Shown one piece after another: positions 32,601 through 46,475 of a stretch of 64,000 nt of DNA. The notes beneath the pieces were generated by a model that was not told the DNA's origin, searched no databases, and saw only the letters and a program-made list of their open reading frames with translations. Location of the stretch: contig CM060180.1 of NCBI GenBank assembly GCA_030549775.1, positions 80,135,672 through 80,199,671 on the forward strand, given 5' to 3'. The position numbers and the translations under genes were made by a program. The first letter of the stretch is position 1, and each line of letters starts with the position of its first letter. This stretch comes from Tamarix chinensis (Eukaryota; Streptophyta; Magnoliopsida; Caryophyllales; Tamaricaceae).

Positions 32601-34508
32601 ATGGTTAGATTTAAACTTCTCTCGCTCTAACTTAGTCTTTGAGGGCTAAGGGACTCCTAGAATTTGTTACTTTTAGTCATTTTTCCTCGATCATCCTCCA
32701 TATACTACACCTTTTTTTTCTTATAGATGGTTCTAAGGAGGCTAGTCCTTTTCTCTCTCTCTCTAAAAGATCTAGAGCCTCCACTAAAGTTTCTTGAGGA
32801 GTAGATTATTGAGTTACAGTATGATAATGTTGACTCATAAGATGGGAAATTTGCCTTATGGTGTGTGAAAGAGGAACCAGTATGTTTGAGACCATTTCCT
32901 AAATGGTTAATTGGAGTTTAGCATTGATAGTTTGGATATAAGTTAGTTTCATCCTTTCATGTGGCATAGGTTTTCTATATGTTGTGTCTCTCTAATGTTG
33001 AATGTTTCCGCAACACCTTATTGTTTTCTTATTTTGCCTCATACTATTTTGAGAATATAAATTTTTCTTGTGTGAAAATGGGTGTTATATAGAAGCCCAA
33101 ATTTAAGGAAAAAGGAAAGGATAAAAAGATAAACCTTTCATATGTAATAGAGTAAAGAAAAGGGTAAATATGGCCTAGAAATGATTTTAATTATTTATAT
33201 TACCTTTTTAGAAACACGAGATAAATTGAGAACTTCATGAAGTATTATTTATCTCTTGGGGAAGAAAAAATTATGGAACAATGTACTAAAGATGAAAAAA
33301 ATGGCATTTAGTCGTGATTATGATAAGCTAATTGAAGTTCACAAACCTATTAATTTCTTACTCTCAATCTAAGATTTGGGTATGAATCTTTTTTAAAGGA
33401 GGAAGTATGAAGTAATCTTGAGTGATAATATCTTGATTAAGAAAGAGACAATTATGAGAATTCAATAAAATATGTATAAGATAATGTTGACGCAAATCAA
33501 GATATTAAAAAACAATCAAGGCTTAATGAACTTAAGGCAAGTGTAAGTCAACATCGAATTAATATAGGTGAGGCTTAATTAACTTAAGGCAAGTGTAAGT
33601 CAACATCGAATTAATATAGGTGAAACATCCACTTCACATTTTTAGTGGATGTATGGATGAAGTGGAAGCCCAAAAAAATATGAATATATACAAAATATCA
33701 TCAAGAAGACATAGATTGTTGGAAAGTAAGTCATTATTTTCCATGGGGAAGTATTTTTACCATGCAAGTTTCATATCATTGGCATGCTTATGTAATTAGG
33801 ATTTAAAGTCATTTCATTAATTGAAAATAAGATATTTTTATGTAAATTTATGACCATTTTATGATATGATTGTGCCTATATATGGATTAACATTTTTTTG
33901 TAAAAGAATAATAAGTGAACTTTGTGATTTAACTCCACTTTGATTCATCTTTAAAATATGTAGATTTGTTAAAACCCTTCTTGTGGCATCTAAATCTAGA
34001 CTTATAATTCACTAATCCTTTGGATGTTCTTCTTAGTAATGCACAATAGAAAGAGATATGTCAATTTTCTAGAGTGCCAGTACAAAGTCTTAGTAGAACT
34101 AGGAAAAAAACTTATACATATATCATCATAACTACCAATATATGACAAATATTTTTCATTAATTTCATGAAAAATAATGCTACAACCCCACCAGTGCAAC
34201 AATGGTTTTACTGATTAGTTCTTTTTAGAGCATGAAAAGCTAGGACTTAATCATTTATACGTAACACTCTTGATTTGAAAGGGCACCAAGTTGTGTGTGT
34301 GTTTATATATATATATTATCTAATTTTTAACTTTAAATTAATTATTTATAGTAGAAAGTCACTATTTATATGAGAATATCCAATCCCATGACTTGTTTGT
34401 ATGTCCTTATGCTTATAATAATTGATGTGTTATAATAAATATATATTTAGCGTGTTTTGGTTTATGGGAAACATTATGGATTTATCAATAAACTTGAATG
34501 GCTAAAAT
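32601..34508. other. No gene recognised; contains a 52-bp tandem duplication
   Basis: AT-rich sequence following the Tat-type gag start. It may include that element's leader and LTR, but no second LTR copy is present to prove it. A 66-codon minus-strand open frame at 34002-34202 has no clear family features. A (GT)/(AT) run lies at about 34293-34317. Confidence 0.4.
33519..33622. repeat. 52-bp tandem duplication
   Basis: 33519-33570 and 33571-33622 differ at one position only (GCTTAATGAAC against GCTTAATTAAC). The near identity contrasts with the age of the surrounding repeats. Confidence 0.95.
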
Positions 34509-36229
34509 TGTAATACCCCAATTTTCTTAATTTTTTTTTTGTTATTTAAACCACTTTGGGCTATAAAAGGTCCTCTAAATAATAATCAATAAAATTTTTT
34601 TTAACTCGTTAACTTTTATTTAACTCTTGTATGCCTTTTCAAAAATTTCAACAAATATTTCAAAACAAAAATGTTATTCATTGTTTGCTTTATCTTTATT
34701 AACGTTTTAACCTCCAAAATGAATGTCTTAGCAAAAAAAAATTTACAAAACTTTAGGGATAATTATATTTTTACATATTTGTGATAATTATTCAATAAAA
34801 AATATTTTAATTATATTTATAATTTTCAAATAAAATTGTACAATTTATAGCTTAATTAGCCCATGAAACTCAACTTTCTTTGAAAAAAAAAACCTATGCT
34901 AAAATTATAAAATTGATCATATCCTTCCACTAATAGTTAAATAAAGTTGATATACCTCACATTAGATGTGACGGATGTTAAAATTTAGCATCCTTTACCC
35001 ATTATTATTATAATCATATTGAAATTTTCTGCTTTATTCCATAACTATCTTGCTAAATATCTAAACCATAGCCAAAATTGTTCCCAACCTTATTCCATAA
35101 CCTAGTTTTTGTTCCAAGTATCCATAAAACAAATTCCATTTTCTATCTCCTTTTCATCATTTTATCTTACTCATTTCTTGGATTTTTATTCTTTATTATT
35201 GATTTTTTTCTCTTTATTAGTTTTCTTAAGCAATTAAGTGTCAAATACTAAACAAAGTGAAGAGAAATCTCCCTCATAATTTTCTTAATTTCATAAGATT
35301 GTTCTTAGGATAAGTGATCCTTTTTTATCCTTTTTTAGTATTTTTTGTGATTTTGAAGCATTTTTTAAATTATTTTTAGTACATTTTCTTAAAGGTTTAC
35401 TAGTAGGAGAGGAAGCTTGATCTATGGGATTATCTTGATTTGTATTGCATATTTTAAACTAGTTAAAAATATCTAAGGTAGAAGTTGATAGAATCAAGAT
35501 GTTAGCATTATTCAATCAACTCAAGTTATAAAATGATAAAATTTTTCATATATTGTCCATTTGGCCATTCTCTATAACCATGGGTTCTTTTTATCTTCTA
35601 TATTTTTTAGGTTTCCATTCAATTTTGTAAGTTTTATTTGCATGATTTCCCATATATAAGTTTGAATTTGAGTTTGTATTATCAAAGTTATTCTTTAATG
35701 AAGTTTTATCATGAAAAAGGGAAAGTTTCCCATATACCTATAAAATGATATTTTATTGAACATTTTTGCTTTCTAATGTTTTTACATGTGTAATAATCTA
35801 TCATAAAATCTATTGAAGTGTGTTTAAAATTATGTTAATATAAAATAAATTATTTTTTTTGGAAAGGGCTTGATATTCTAATAAGGATGTGAATTTTAGG
35901 GTCTTAATTCTTTAACAAAAATATGTGGAATACGCTATACATATGTAAAATTTTCATAGGTAAAATGAGCTAGCAAATAACTTCTCTAACCCAACCATGA
36001 ATCTCCCACAATTTAATGTATCGTGGGTAGAGGGTTACCTTCCAACCAAAAGACTTCACCCCATGGTTGGCCAAACCTTTAAAAGGGATTGATCACCCAC
36101 CTTATATCCAACTTTATTTCTCTAAAAAATTGCATAACTCTTCTACTAATCCTAGGAAAAATTAATCCAATCACAAACAAGTCTAATATGTTAAGGTGTA
36201 TCCTCTACCATCTCAAGTCCCAACATAAT
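34509..36229 (+). repeat. Possible LTR fragment, plus orientation
   Basis: TGTAATACCCCAATTTTC at 34509 has the start of the LTRs in this window and is followed by AT-rich and then pyrimidine-rich sequence, as in X-type LTRs. No matching end, primer site or hairpin motif was found before 36230. No coding features are seen. Confidence 0.35.
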
Positions 36230-38282
36230 TGTAACACCACCAAAAATTGCCATTGAAAAATTTTATTTTATTACTAGAACCATACACCATAATAGGGGGT
36301 GTTACCACCATAATTAATATAATTTTATCCCCAAGCCATCCTTATACCAACTACAAGGCTAACAGAAATAGATGCAACCAAAATAAACACATAAAGGAGT
36401 TTCATAACATAGAGAGACTTGAGTGCTAATATCATGAAGTACTAAAATATAAAACATTGTTTAACTGAAAGGAAACATTAAACTAGAAATTGAGAAGAGA
36501 AAACAACTGAATGACACTATCTCCGGCTCCAACCCTAGGATACTAGAGCATCATCTATCCCTACTAAGTCATCATACACAACAAAGTCATCTAGGGCATC
36601 ATCAATCATTGGTATAGACTCAAGAGGGGATACTGCTCATGGGGATAAGCAATACCTATGAAAGGAGTGATAAGTACATTATGTACTGGTAGTAATAGAG
36701 TCAAGCAAGAATATAGTACTTCATGGTTTTATAGTAAAAATAACTAGTCCCATACGCCAGTTATAGTATTTCACTCATTACTATTTACACCCAAGCTATT
36801 AGTTTAGATTTTAGTCATCTCTTGAATTATATCCATATGAGTTCTTGGACCCCACTATGCTCATCGCCGGACAGGTAAATCTAAGACAACCTAGGGTAGC
36901 ATGCTCCTAGCGACTATTCTCACTAATGGCCTAGAAAATGTAATACAACATAGGACAAAATGCTCCTAGCCACTATTATTACTTGTGGGCTGATAAATGT
37001 AATACCAAATAGGGTAGCAAGCTTCTGGCCACTATTATCACCGGTGGACCGATTAATATGAGTATAAATCACATCTCATGTCTGAGGCATCCTCACCCCT
37101 AATGATCTTTTGAGTCCCAAATTTATCAAACAATCCAATCATACCATTATAACCCTTTTACCCATGAGTTATAGCCCAATTCCCCTATTTCTCCCATATG
37201 ATAAAAGTTGATCCCTACGGTTACCCCTTGAAATCCTAGTTTTGGCCTAAATGGGTCTAACCCCTCCTCTACTACTTATTTAGCCCTAAAATCCCACGAC
37301 CAAGTATAAGTTACCATGATTATCCATCCCTAAAAATTTTGTACCCTAACTCCTTCATTTTGCATATGTAATAACAACCTTCCTAAAGGACCCCTCTCAA
37401 AAACCCTAATCTCCCCTTTTCATTTGTATCCACTCCTACATATTCCAACTAACCCTTAAACTTGACATATGTATCCCACATTATAGTTCCTAGGGAAAAC
37501 CCAACTCCCCCATCATTTGTATGTGATAATGACCCACCAATAGAGTTTTGTAACCCCAAAACCCTAATTTCACCCCTTGGTACTTCCCCATCTCCTAGCA
37601 CCTAAATATTCCCCTATGTTTTGCCAAACTACCCACCAATGCACTCATTTTCCCCCATAACCATCATGCACAATCATCTTTTTCTCAATCACCCCTAGAT
37701 ATAGCCACGTTAAGTTTGGCTTACCCCTATGCATGGTCAACTCTCCCTATGGAACGTTTTCCTTATTCATCCCTCTATAATTATTCATCATTTTTCTAAG
37801 GAATATTTGGCTAAAATTTCCCCTTAGGGTTTACCTACATACCATCCCCCACCATTTTATCTCGATTGCCCCAGGTCTTCAAACCATACCTAAGACTTAG
37901 AGTCTTAAATACACAAATTTCCTAATAATTCTCAAGACATGTAGTATCACATAGTAAAACTTTACAACATCATATAAACCAAGCAGTCAAGACCATACAT
38001 ACTCTTAATTTAGGTCCTCGCAACCTAAGCTGCACAAAAACCTTAAGACATGCATATTTCAGGCAGGTATGCACTTATCACACAATCAAAGCACATAAGC
38101 ACAAAAACCCTAACTATAATTGTATCTTTATAGAAATGGCTCTATTCTTGAAGGAATAAAACCTTGCACATCCTCTCTTATGGTCACAGTATAGTACCTA
38201 AAAATGGGAATGCCCAACTTAGGCTAATTTACCTATTTTATACCTTTTTCCTTTTTCTCCTTTCTTTAATCAAAATATTAAA

Positions 38283-38465
<183 letters not shown>

Positions 38466-39088
38466 TTAAATCAAAGGAGTTTGAAATGGATAAAGAGGGG
38501 AGAGATGTGACAAGAATAAGCAATATGAGTGGAGGGTGGTGTGGCAGTGGTTATAGCTGCGGAAACAGTGTAAATAAGAGTGGGTTTTTGGGTTGGGAAA
38601 GGAGTGGGACTGGGTTCTTTGGCATTATCGGTGGTGCTAGCACTTAGTGGACTAGTGGGAGGAGAGGTGGTTTGCGGCAGTAACGTCACTAGTGGTGGCA
38701 CAATCAAAAGGGAAGGAGGAGAAGAAGCGAGGAAAGGGAGAAAAGGTGGTGGAGAAGCATGGCTACATAAGGTGAACACCTGTGTAGAAGGGGAGGTGTA
38801 GAAAGAGGGAAATGGGTTTATGGTGGCGGTGGTGTGAGGTGGTATAGGGTGGCATAGGGTGGCTTCGCATGCACACTTCGCACACTCCGGGAGAGGAGAG
38901 GAAAGGAAGAAAGGGGGAGGTGAGGGGCTTAGTAGGAACAATGGGTGCTAGGAAGGGAGGGGAGTGGAGCTAGGGAAATTATGTGGCATAGCTACTATAG
39001 TGGTAACACCTAAAAATAGGGGCAAGGGAGAATGCAATAGGGGTGGGTAGAGGGATAAGTATAGGAGAAGAATAGTTGAGGTGAGGGG

Positions 39089-39096
39089 TTTTTATA
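39089..39096 (-). promoter_or_regulatory. TATA box of X-type LTR
   Basis: TATAAAAA on the minus strand in GTCTATAAAAACCCC, placed within the pyrimidine-rich sense stretch as in element B. Confidence 0.5.
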
Positions 39097-39574
39097 GACG
39101 GTGGGATAGTATAAGGATAAGTGGGGAAGAGGATAAGGGTGGTCGGTTGTTGGGCAACAGGCGTTGGTAGAGGGTAGGATGGCTGGCATACGTGTAGTGG
39201 TAGAGTGGTAGGGTGTAGGTGTGCAAGGGGTGTATAGGGGGACCATACAGGGACATGCCATCGTGCATGCACTACATGTCTAAAAAAAGAAAGAGAGAAA
39301 GGGGTGGTTGGGTGTAGGGAAGAAAATGGGGGTGTGTTGTAGAGGTCATAGGTGAAAGGGAGAGAATGGGGAGAGAAAGGGAAAAGGAGAAAAAGAGGAG
39401 GGAGAGAAAAGGAAAAGAAGAAGAGGTGGTGGTTGGCTGGGCGATCTTCCACGAAAAAAAAGAAAAAAAAAAGAAAAGGGAGTGACTCATATTGTTCAAT
39501 AGTATCCCCAAAGTTTCCTACATATTTTACCAAAAGTATGATAGTAATATGGAGTCTTAATTGGAGATAATATT

Positions 39575-42500
39575 TGTATTACCTTGAATTTTATCTAACA
39601 ATAATCCTAAGAAATTTAAATCCTAAACTAATTATATTCTCAAGAAAATTAATTTTTTTTACCTTACCCTAATTGCTTAATCGTAAATCTAAACAACATC
39701 CTAATCTTAGTAATAGGACATTAATATTTTAACTTAACCCTCTTCCTTAATGTTTGATAAATTAATTTTAACCTAATTCCCTAGTAAATATTTTAAGCCT
39801 AATTCTCATCCTAACCCTATATTCTTTATTTCTTTTACCTTTTCATTTCACTTTTCCTATTTTCTTTTACATTTTCCCTTCTTCACTATCATTATCCCCA
39901 TTGAGCTCCTTCTCTCCTTCGCCTTGTAACCATACAAACACTTCTCAACATGGTTCCTTTCAATTTCTTCTTTTCCTTCCCAACCCTACACTACTATAAA
40001 GCTAACCCACCTTCCCTTTTTCATGTAGCACAACCTGCACCACAAAGTGGTACCTATATCCATATCTCTTTTGAATTGTTAGGAAGAACAAAACCTATTC
40101 CAAACACCAATGCCCTAACACTTCACCAGTCGAGTGTTCCGCATTTCTCATGCCTAAATCTCTCATCTCCTATGCATACACAACCCAAATTCTTATTTTC
40201 GTATTTATAGCTCTGATATACTTTACTAGACTCCCTCTTCATTCCCTCAGCTTCTTAGTGTTTTGCTATTTGCTCGCCACCATTTTCATCACTCAAACTG
40301 CTGTAAAATCCTTACATTCTCATAATTCAAAGTAGATATAGCATGAGCATCTGAATTTTCTATGATTTATCAAAGTAAAGTTCCTACACACACCATCCCT
40401 ATTTTCCCCACATCATCATGCTCCACCTTGAACCAAAATATCCAAACCTCATATTGCACAACCTCCCTAGAATCACCCTCTCACACCACTCTACCCCACC
40501 AACATGCCTTCTCCATGTTGCCATTAACCCCTCAACATGAAGAGCTCACACAACCCTCCTTTAGCTACATGAGTTATTTATGCTACCTACACTTGGTTGC
40601 ACTAATTCTTACTAAATCTAGATTGAGCCTTACACGCCTTGGTTTGCTTTGGTTTTGCTCCATTTTACACCCTTATTTTCCCTAGAGTTTCCTTATTTTT
40701 TTCCTTGATTTCAAGTATTAAATTATTATTCATTATTGAGTTATTTTCTATGATCCTAGAGGAGGAGTCTTAGGTTATACATGCTTAGAGGCTGAAGATG
40801 TATTTAGTAATGATACATGTTGTAACTAGGATTTATATGCAATGTGTGCTTATATGTTTGAAAAATCATGGTTTATATTTATTACGATGAAATTTTCATG
40901 TTGAGAATGTTGTGTTATGATGATGGGTCACCAAATCTACGAAAAGTGAGGTATATGAAAAACATGAACTTATATTTTATTTTTATAATAAGTCTTATTG
41001 TAATACTATATGTGTGTGAGTATGGCTATAGCTTTTTAATATGATTGGACTATGATTTAAAACTGTTTAAAGAATTTGGTTAAGTAGTGTCATGATGATA
41101 TATTTATTGGAAGTTATAAATCATTAAATATTAGGACTTGTAGGTTTTTATGAAAATATGGCCATTTCAACTATTTGAATGGAATCTTTGTTAATATAGG
41201 TTAAAAATGGAATCCACATTATTTTAATGTTTTAAATAGTTTAATATATTCTAAGTATATGATATGGAATTTTTGGAGTAATTATGAAATGTCTATGTCT
41301 ACTAAATTGAGATAACAACTTAAATTAGGAATAGTAACCCTAGATGTAGGGCCAATATTGAATACATAAGATATGTTATTAATATTATCATTTAAGGAAG
41401 GCGTATTAAATTTTTTGGTTGTATGAGTCTTATGGGAAAATTTATTCCTAATTTGTGAAATTAGGGTTTCATTGAAATTATTGCATAGAAATTCTAGTAG
41501 TAGGCTATTATTGTATTTCTAAGCTTCAAAGGTTAGAAATTCATGTTATTCTATGTAGTCAATAATAATATTTTAGATATTTATGCTCAATTTATGAAAT
41601 TAGGATTTATTAGGAGAAAATATACCCTTTCCCTTTGGGTAAATGCCTCAATATGCATTAATTGCGTCTTACATGGTTGACATCATTATGTTAAGTTAGA
41701 TTATGTGCCTTTCATAATTACATGTATGTGTGTATGATTATTTTTAGTATAAAAAACTTTATGCATAAGACACTAATAATTTAAAGTGAAAGATTATGTA
41801 AGCAAAGGATGAGGTGTTATGTGTTTGTTCCACCAACAATAATAGTGGCTCAATAGAATTTTTCCTTGAGAGGTGAGTCATTCCTTTCCGCTATATTAAA
41901 AATAGTGGGTTTCCTAGGCTTAACATAAGTAATATTATGATATAGGAATAGATAATGACTTATAAGATAGTAATCATTCAAAGTGAAATATAATATAAGT
42001 TAGGACTGAGGTGTTATATTCCTTCCATTGGATAATAATAGTGGCTTAGGAGCATTTTTTTCTTATAAAGTTCTATAAATTGTTTTATTGGTTTAAGAGT
42101 TATGTTTAGGAGCATGTTGTCCTGGTGTATGTTAGGTCCATTACACTAGATAATAATAGTGGTTTAGGAGTGTTTTACCCTGAGAGGTACTTTAGTTCAT
42201 TTCACTAGATTAAAAATGGTATAGACCTTGAACTCAATATAAATAATAAATGGATTATGATTATACATAATATGAGGTTTCTAGAATCAATATCATCCTA
42301 CATCATATTATGATAATCATTGTGTACGATTATTCTTCTATGTGACGTTACATATTTTGTGTAACTTTGTTATGAATCTATTGTTATATTACTGAGTATG
42401 TATTGTACTAATAATTTTTTTCATGATCTCTTCTCATTTTCATAAGCAGATGTCCTAGATGAGTTTATGTTGCTCATTGAGGATCTACCAAATGACTTTG

Positions 42501-42862
42501 ATACTTATGATGGCTTTCTTGGGGAGGAGTGATAATTATCTTATGCTTAGGATTTGGGGATATAGAGTGATGTTATTAGATCTTAGTTTTGGCCCACATA
42601 CCTTTTGTGACTCTTACTTTTAGCATATTTATTTTTATAAGTTTTGATTATTGTACTTGGATTAAACCACCAAACACGTATTTACAGTTATTAATATATC
42701 TCATTACCTATTTTTACCATATTTAAGATTTTAACTATTTTATTTTGTGCTTTATTTAAATATTGTATGGAAATTCAGACTTATGTTGTATATGGTGATA
42801 ACACCCATCTATATTATTACTAAACTACCACTAACAAAAATTATAAATTTTTGGGTGTACTA
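39575..42862 (+). repeat. Element C 5' LTR (X-type), about 3.29 kb
   Basis: Starts TGTATTACCTTGAATTTT, which matches the start of element D's LTR at 54728, and ends near TTTTTGGGTGTACTA just before a primer site. Its last 1.2 kb matches 53262-54465. Hairpin motifs of the form CCACTAGATAATAATAGTGG are at 41820-42200. A TATA box candidate (CTATAAAGC) is at 39994-40002 in a CT-rich stretch. Small open frames at 39950-40685 lack family features. Confidence 0.7.
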
Positions 42863-42864
42863 AG

Positions 42865-42878
42865 TTGGTATTAAAGCC
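42865..42878 (+). promoter_or_regulatory. tRNA primer binding site of element C
   Basis: TTGGTATTAAAGCC, close to the initiator-Met primer site, two bases after the LTR end. Confidence 0.65.
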
Positions 42879-43096
42879 TAAATTTTGATTATCGTGTTTT
42901 TTTTTGTTTCAAAAAACATGGTTTTCAAACAATCCACTATTTGGTTTTATTGATCTATTTCATATTTTAAAAACATGGTGTCATTAAAAACTTAGATTAG
43001 CTTGTGTATATATGTAATATATGTTAGTAAGCTAAGCATATTTTCTCCTAATGAGTTTTTTTTCTTTTTTTCTTTTTATCTTGCAACTTACTTGAC

Positions 43097-43560
43097 ATGG
43101 CACTAAATGTCCTTGCCATTCGTTTATAGAAGATATCTGAGGTGTTCATCTATCTCAGAATTAGCCTCAACCACCACCACCACCTCTCTATTACCCATAA
43201 GATGGTGTTAAAGAGGGAAAGCTTTGAAGGGTTATTGAAGATCACCAACTAATCTATACGGATAGATTTGGGACATAGAGCAGAAATATAAGGCATATGA
43301 TTGTCCACTAGCTCAAAAGGCTAATATTATAACCTACTTCCTTGAAAGAGTTGAATACCCTTAGTGGGTAGGCAGTTGTGTGTTGGGTGGACTGCTGAAG
43401 TTTTGGGAGAACTTCAAGATGGTGATCCATAAGAAGTTATAAATTTTAAGGCTTAAGAAGGATAATCTAAAGGATATCATGCTAAATGTTGATATTATTT
43501 TAGGTATTGATTTTTACTAACCAAAGCTTAAGCCTTTAACTTGGGTACTGGTAAGGCTTG
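43097..43560 (+). pseudogene. Element C gag remnant
   Basis: Opens with ATG for MALNVLAIRL followed by EVFIYLR. The matching start of element D is MELNVFIGYL with FEVFIEFIR. A run of CACC codons then parallels the proline-rich stretch of D. Stops and frameshifts are frequent. The nucleotide alignment with 61541-61990 carries the assignment more than the protein does. Confidence 0.6.
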
Positions 43561-43599
43561 ATTATTGCTGGAAATAAGGTCATTATTATAGCCTACTAA

Positions 43600-46382
43600 A
43601 ATGTGTGGATATACGTATGCTAGCACATTAGGGCTTTTGGATATGATTATGAGCATATTGTGTAATGTTAAGTGTATTATGATTTGTAGCATGTGTTGGT
43701 TGTTGAAAAGAAAAGTATGTTAACTTATGTGTCATATGTAGAAATAATGTTTAAGGAAAGAGCCTTATTGGTAATGATAATGTTAAATGTATATCTATGA
43801 TATGATAAGCTAATGTGGCCATTTGTTGCATAAATAGTGTTAATATGAGCCCTAGGGGCATTTTGGTAATTTTTCTTGTGCAAAAGGGGTGTCCCAAATA
43901 AGTATATGTGGTAGGTGCTAACGAGTATCAATGATAGATAATAATAGCTGGTGGTGTTGAATGATGTATATGGACTATGTATATTAATATTTTATGTGAT
44001 GTGGGTATTTTCGTAAAATTTGTATGATAAGGGGAGAATGGTAAATTATAAGAATAAAGGGGGTAAAATAGTAAATGAATAAGTAAGATGGGCATTTTAG
44101 TAATTTTACATGGAAAAAGGGATAACTTGGTAATTTTTGTGAGTAATAAGGCACTTTATTAAGGGGGTAAAGTGGTATAAAGAAAGGGTATTTTGGTAAT
44201 ATTGTGAGTAAAAGGCGTAAAGTGGTAAATTAATAAAGAAGAGGGGTATTTTGGTAATTTGGTTTAGATGAGGGGTATTTTGGTAATTTGGCATAAAGGA
44301 AGGGTATTTTATAAATGTTATGAGTAAAAGGGGTAAAGTGGTAATTTGATAAAGAAAAAGTGTAGTTTGGTAAATTTATTAAGTAAGAGGGGCAATTTTA
44401 TAATTTTAATAAGTAAGAATGGTAGTTTGGTAATTTAACCAACCAAAAGGGCATTTTAGTAATTTTAATAAGTAAGAATGGTAGTTTGGTAATTTAACCA
44501 ACCAAAAGGGCAAGTAATTTGGTAATTTTAATAAGTAAAAAAGGCAATTTTGTAATTTAACTTGGTAATTTAACCAATCAAAAGGGCAATTTAGTAATTT
44601 TAATAAGTGGGGCAATTTGGTAATTTAAACATATTAAAAGGGAAATTCGGTAATTTAACCAATCAGAAGGATGAAATTAGTAACTTAACAAGTATGAGGG
44701 GTAAAGTTGGAGATTTAATAAGTATGGAAGGTAGTTTGGTAATCTAACAAAGATAAGGGGTATTTTGATAATTATGCAAATATGAAGGCTAATATGGTAA
44801 TTTGGCAATAAAAAGGGGTGACTTGGTAATTTTATAAACAAGGGGTATCTTAGTGATTTTGTAAGGATGATGGGAGTAAATTGGTAACTTGAATATAACA
44901 TGTTAAAGGATTAAATAAGTCCCCTTAATAAGACATAAGTAATATTGAATAATAAGATAAGGGTATCTGATAAGTTAGTGAGTATCACAAGAACATGGCA
45001 TAACCTAGAGTTAGATGGATAATTAAGGATGTGATATGGTGTTTATCTCATAATCACGCAAGAGGTGCTTAGTTTGTAAGTATACATGGAAATGGGTGTT
45101 CGATATGTTCGAAGTGCGTGTTAGGGTTTTATGTATGTCATGCTCCTTGATATAGAAAACTTGATTCAATGGTTGGTATATCTTTGTGTCTCTAGATTTG
45201 TGACCTTTCCCCCCATCGAATTAAATAAATGGGCCTATTGAATAAGACATTGATAAAATATTAATTACGTAAAGCAAAATATTATTAAGGCTAGCCCAGA
45301 CCAATCCACTAGCGTATAATAGTGGCCAGGTACAAGATGTCTTGGAGACCGGTCTACCAGCTAATAATAGTGGTCAAGTGTGTTCTCCATTGAAGTGTAT
45401 TTCCTGTCCACCGGCTATAATAGTGGGGGATCCCGAAATCAATAAACCAAACATTAGATAGCAATAAATTATGAGAAGATACTAATCACTTACAGTGGAG
45501 CACCATGCGAGTAAAGGATAGACTAGTCCACTAGTAAATAATAGTGGCTAGGTGCAGGGTGCCCTGGAGGCCGGTCCACCAGTGAATAATATTAATTAGT
45601 TGCGTTATGCTGTGAAGTGTATTCTGATCCACTAGCTATAATAGTGGGGTTCTAGCACTCATATGGGTATAATTCAAGATATGATGTTAAATAATGTTTA
45701 AATAATGGCTTATGACCAAAAGTATTGATTTTACCTTTTTGATCAATTGTTATAATATAAGTTTGGCTTCTGTGCCTTCCCCTGCTTGGGTATATGATGG
45801 AATTTCTAAGTATATGGATTTTATGTTATGCATGTCTTATTGTATGTGGTGTTGCCTTGTGTATTAGTCCTGATGTTGATCGTGATTTTCCTAAGGCCGC
45901 ATATATTATCATTTTATATCATTTATGTATGATATGTTGAATGCGGACCCTGCCTTTTATTCTGCTATAAAGGGTTACTTAGTACCATAGTACCGAATGG
46001 TTCTATTTATGGGCACTATCCCTTGCAAGTTTGGTGTAGGTGATATTCATCGAGTAAGATCGTAAGGATTATCCGGGAATGATTTTAGGGATTCTCTTTT
46101 AACCTTTTATTTCCTTATTTAAACTGATTTTTGTTCTTGAAACCACTAACAGTGGGTTTTTATTTTTTATAATGTCTTTACCGTGCTACTTTGACTTAAA
46201 TGAAAGTGAATTTGTGTGAATTGTATTGTGGTTCTTTTTATCCTTAGCACTTATTACTGGAATGGTAGGAGGAAACTGGTCTAGTACTAAGCATAGCAGT
46301 AACATCCTTGAAATTCATAGTTCTTACTTACGCTAATTTTAAATAAAATAAAATTTTTCAGTAGTAAATTGTTGGATTGTTA
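43600..46382 (+). repeat. X-type LTR, plus orientation, with internal minisatellite
   Basis: The end at 46382 (TTTTTCAGTAGTAAATTG, then GGATTGTTACA) is nearly the reverse complement of element B's LTR terminus. The part before it (45290-46300) follows the element B LTR in reverse order, with hairpin motifs at 45300-45660. The start is not defined. It could be the 3' LTR of element C after an internal deletion, but it differs strongly from C's 5' LTR, so a separate insertion is equally possible. No primer site follows. Confidence 0.65.
44000..44900 (+). repeat. Minisatellite, unit about 29-30 bp, about thirty copies
   Basis: The unit consensus is close to AGGGGTATTTTGGTAATTT followed by about ten A/T-rich bases. 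Within it a 59-bp dimer is repeated (44421 and 44480 carry the same GGTAGTTTGGTAATTTAACC). Open minus-strand frames rich in Leu, Pro, Asn and Tyr over the array are by-products. Confidence 0.9.
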
Positions 46383-46475
46383 CACTTTATGTAAAAAAAA
46401 TCATAATACTAAATCAAAATCAAATGTCCAAAATTGGCATAATTCTCATTCCAACATTTTCCAAAAACATAGGGT
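46383..46475 (-). repeat. Start of a Y-type LTR, minus orientation, fragment
   Basis: On the minus strand it starts TGTAATACCCTATG at 46475 and matches the first 95 bp of the other Y-type LTRs. It is cut by the X-type LTR ending at 46382. Confidence 0.6.

Larger units (their letters stand above)
39575..43560 (+). mobile_element. Element C: Ty3/gypsy element, 5' LTR to gag only
   Basis: Plus-strand order LTR (39575-42862), primer site (42865), leader, broken gag (43097-43560). Pro, RT and integrase are missing; another X-type LTR follows. Gag resembles that of element D, so it is probably of the same Tekay-like group. Confidence 0.7.

Noticed and set aside
34002..34202. Possible Ty1/copia-type fragment on the minus strand
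   Set aside because: Only vague resemblance in a short stretch; no second motif in the surroundings.
38471..39533. Two minus-strand open frames of 156 and 184 codons
   Set aside because: Pyrimidine-rich sense strand of an LTR; no domain, and not conserved in sequence in element B's LTR.
39950..40685. Plus-strand open frames of 60-110 codons
   Set aside because: Located in element C's LTR, in CT-rich sequence without signal peptide, domain or a matching frame in the related LTRs.
44106..44901. Leu/Pro/Asn/Tyr-rich minus-strand open frames
   Set aside because: They follow the 29-30-bp repeat array and have no start context or family likeness.
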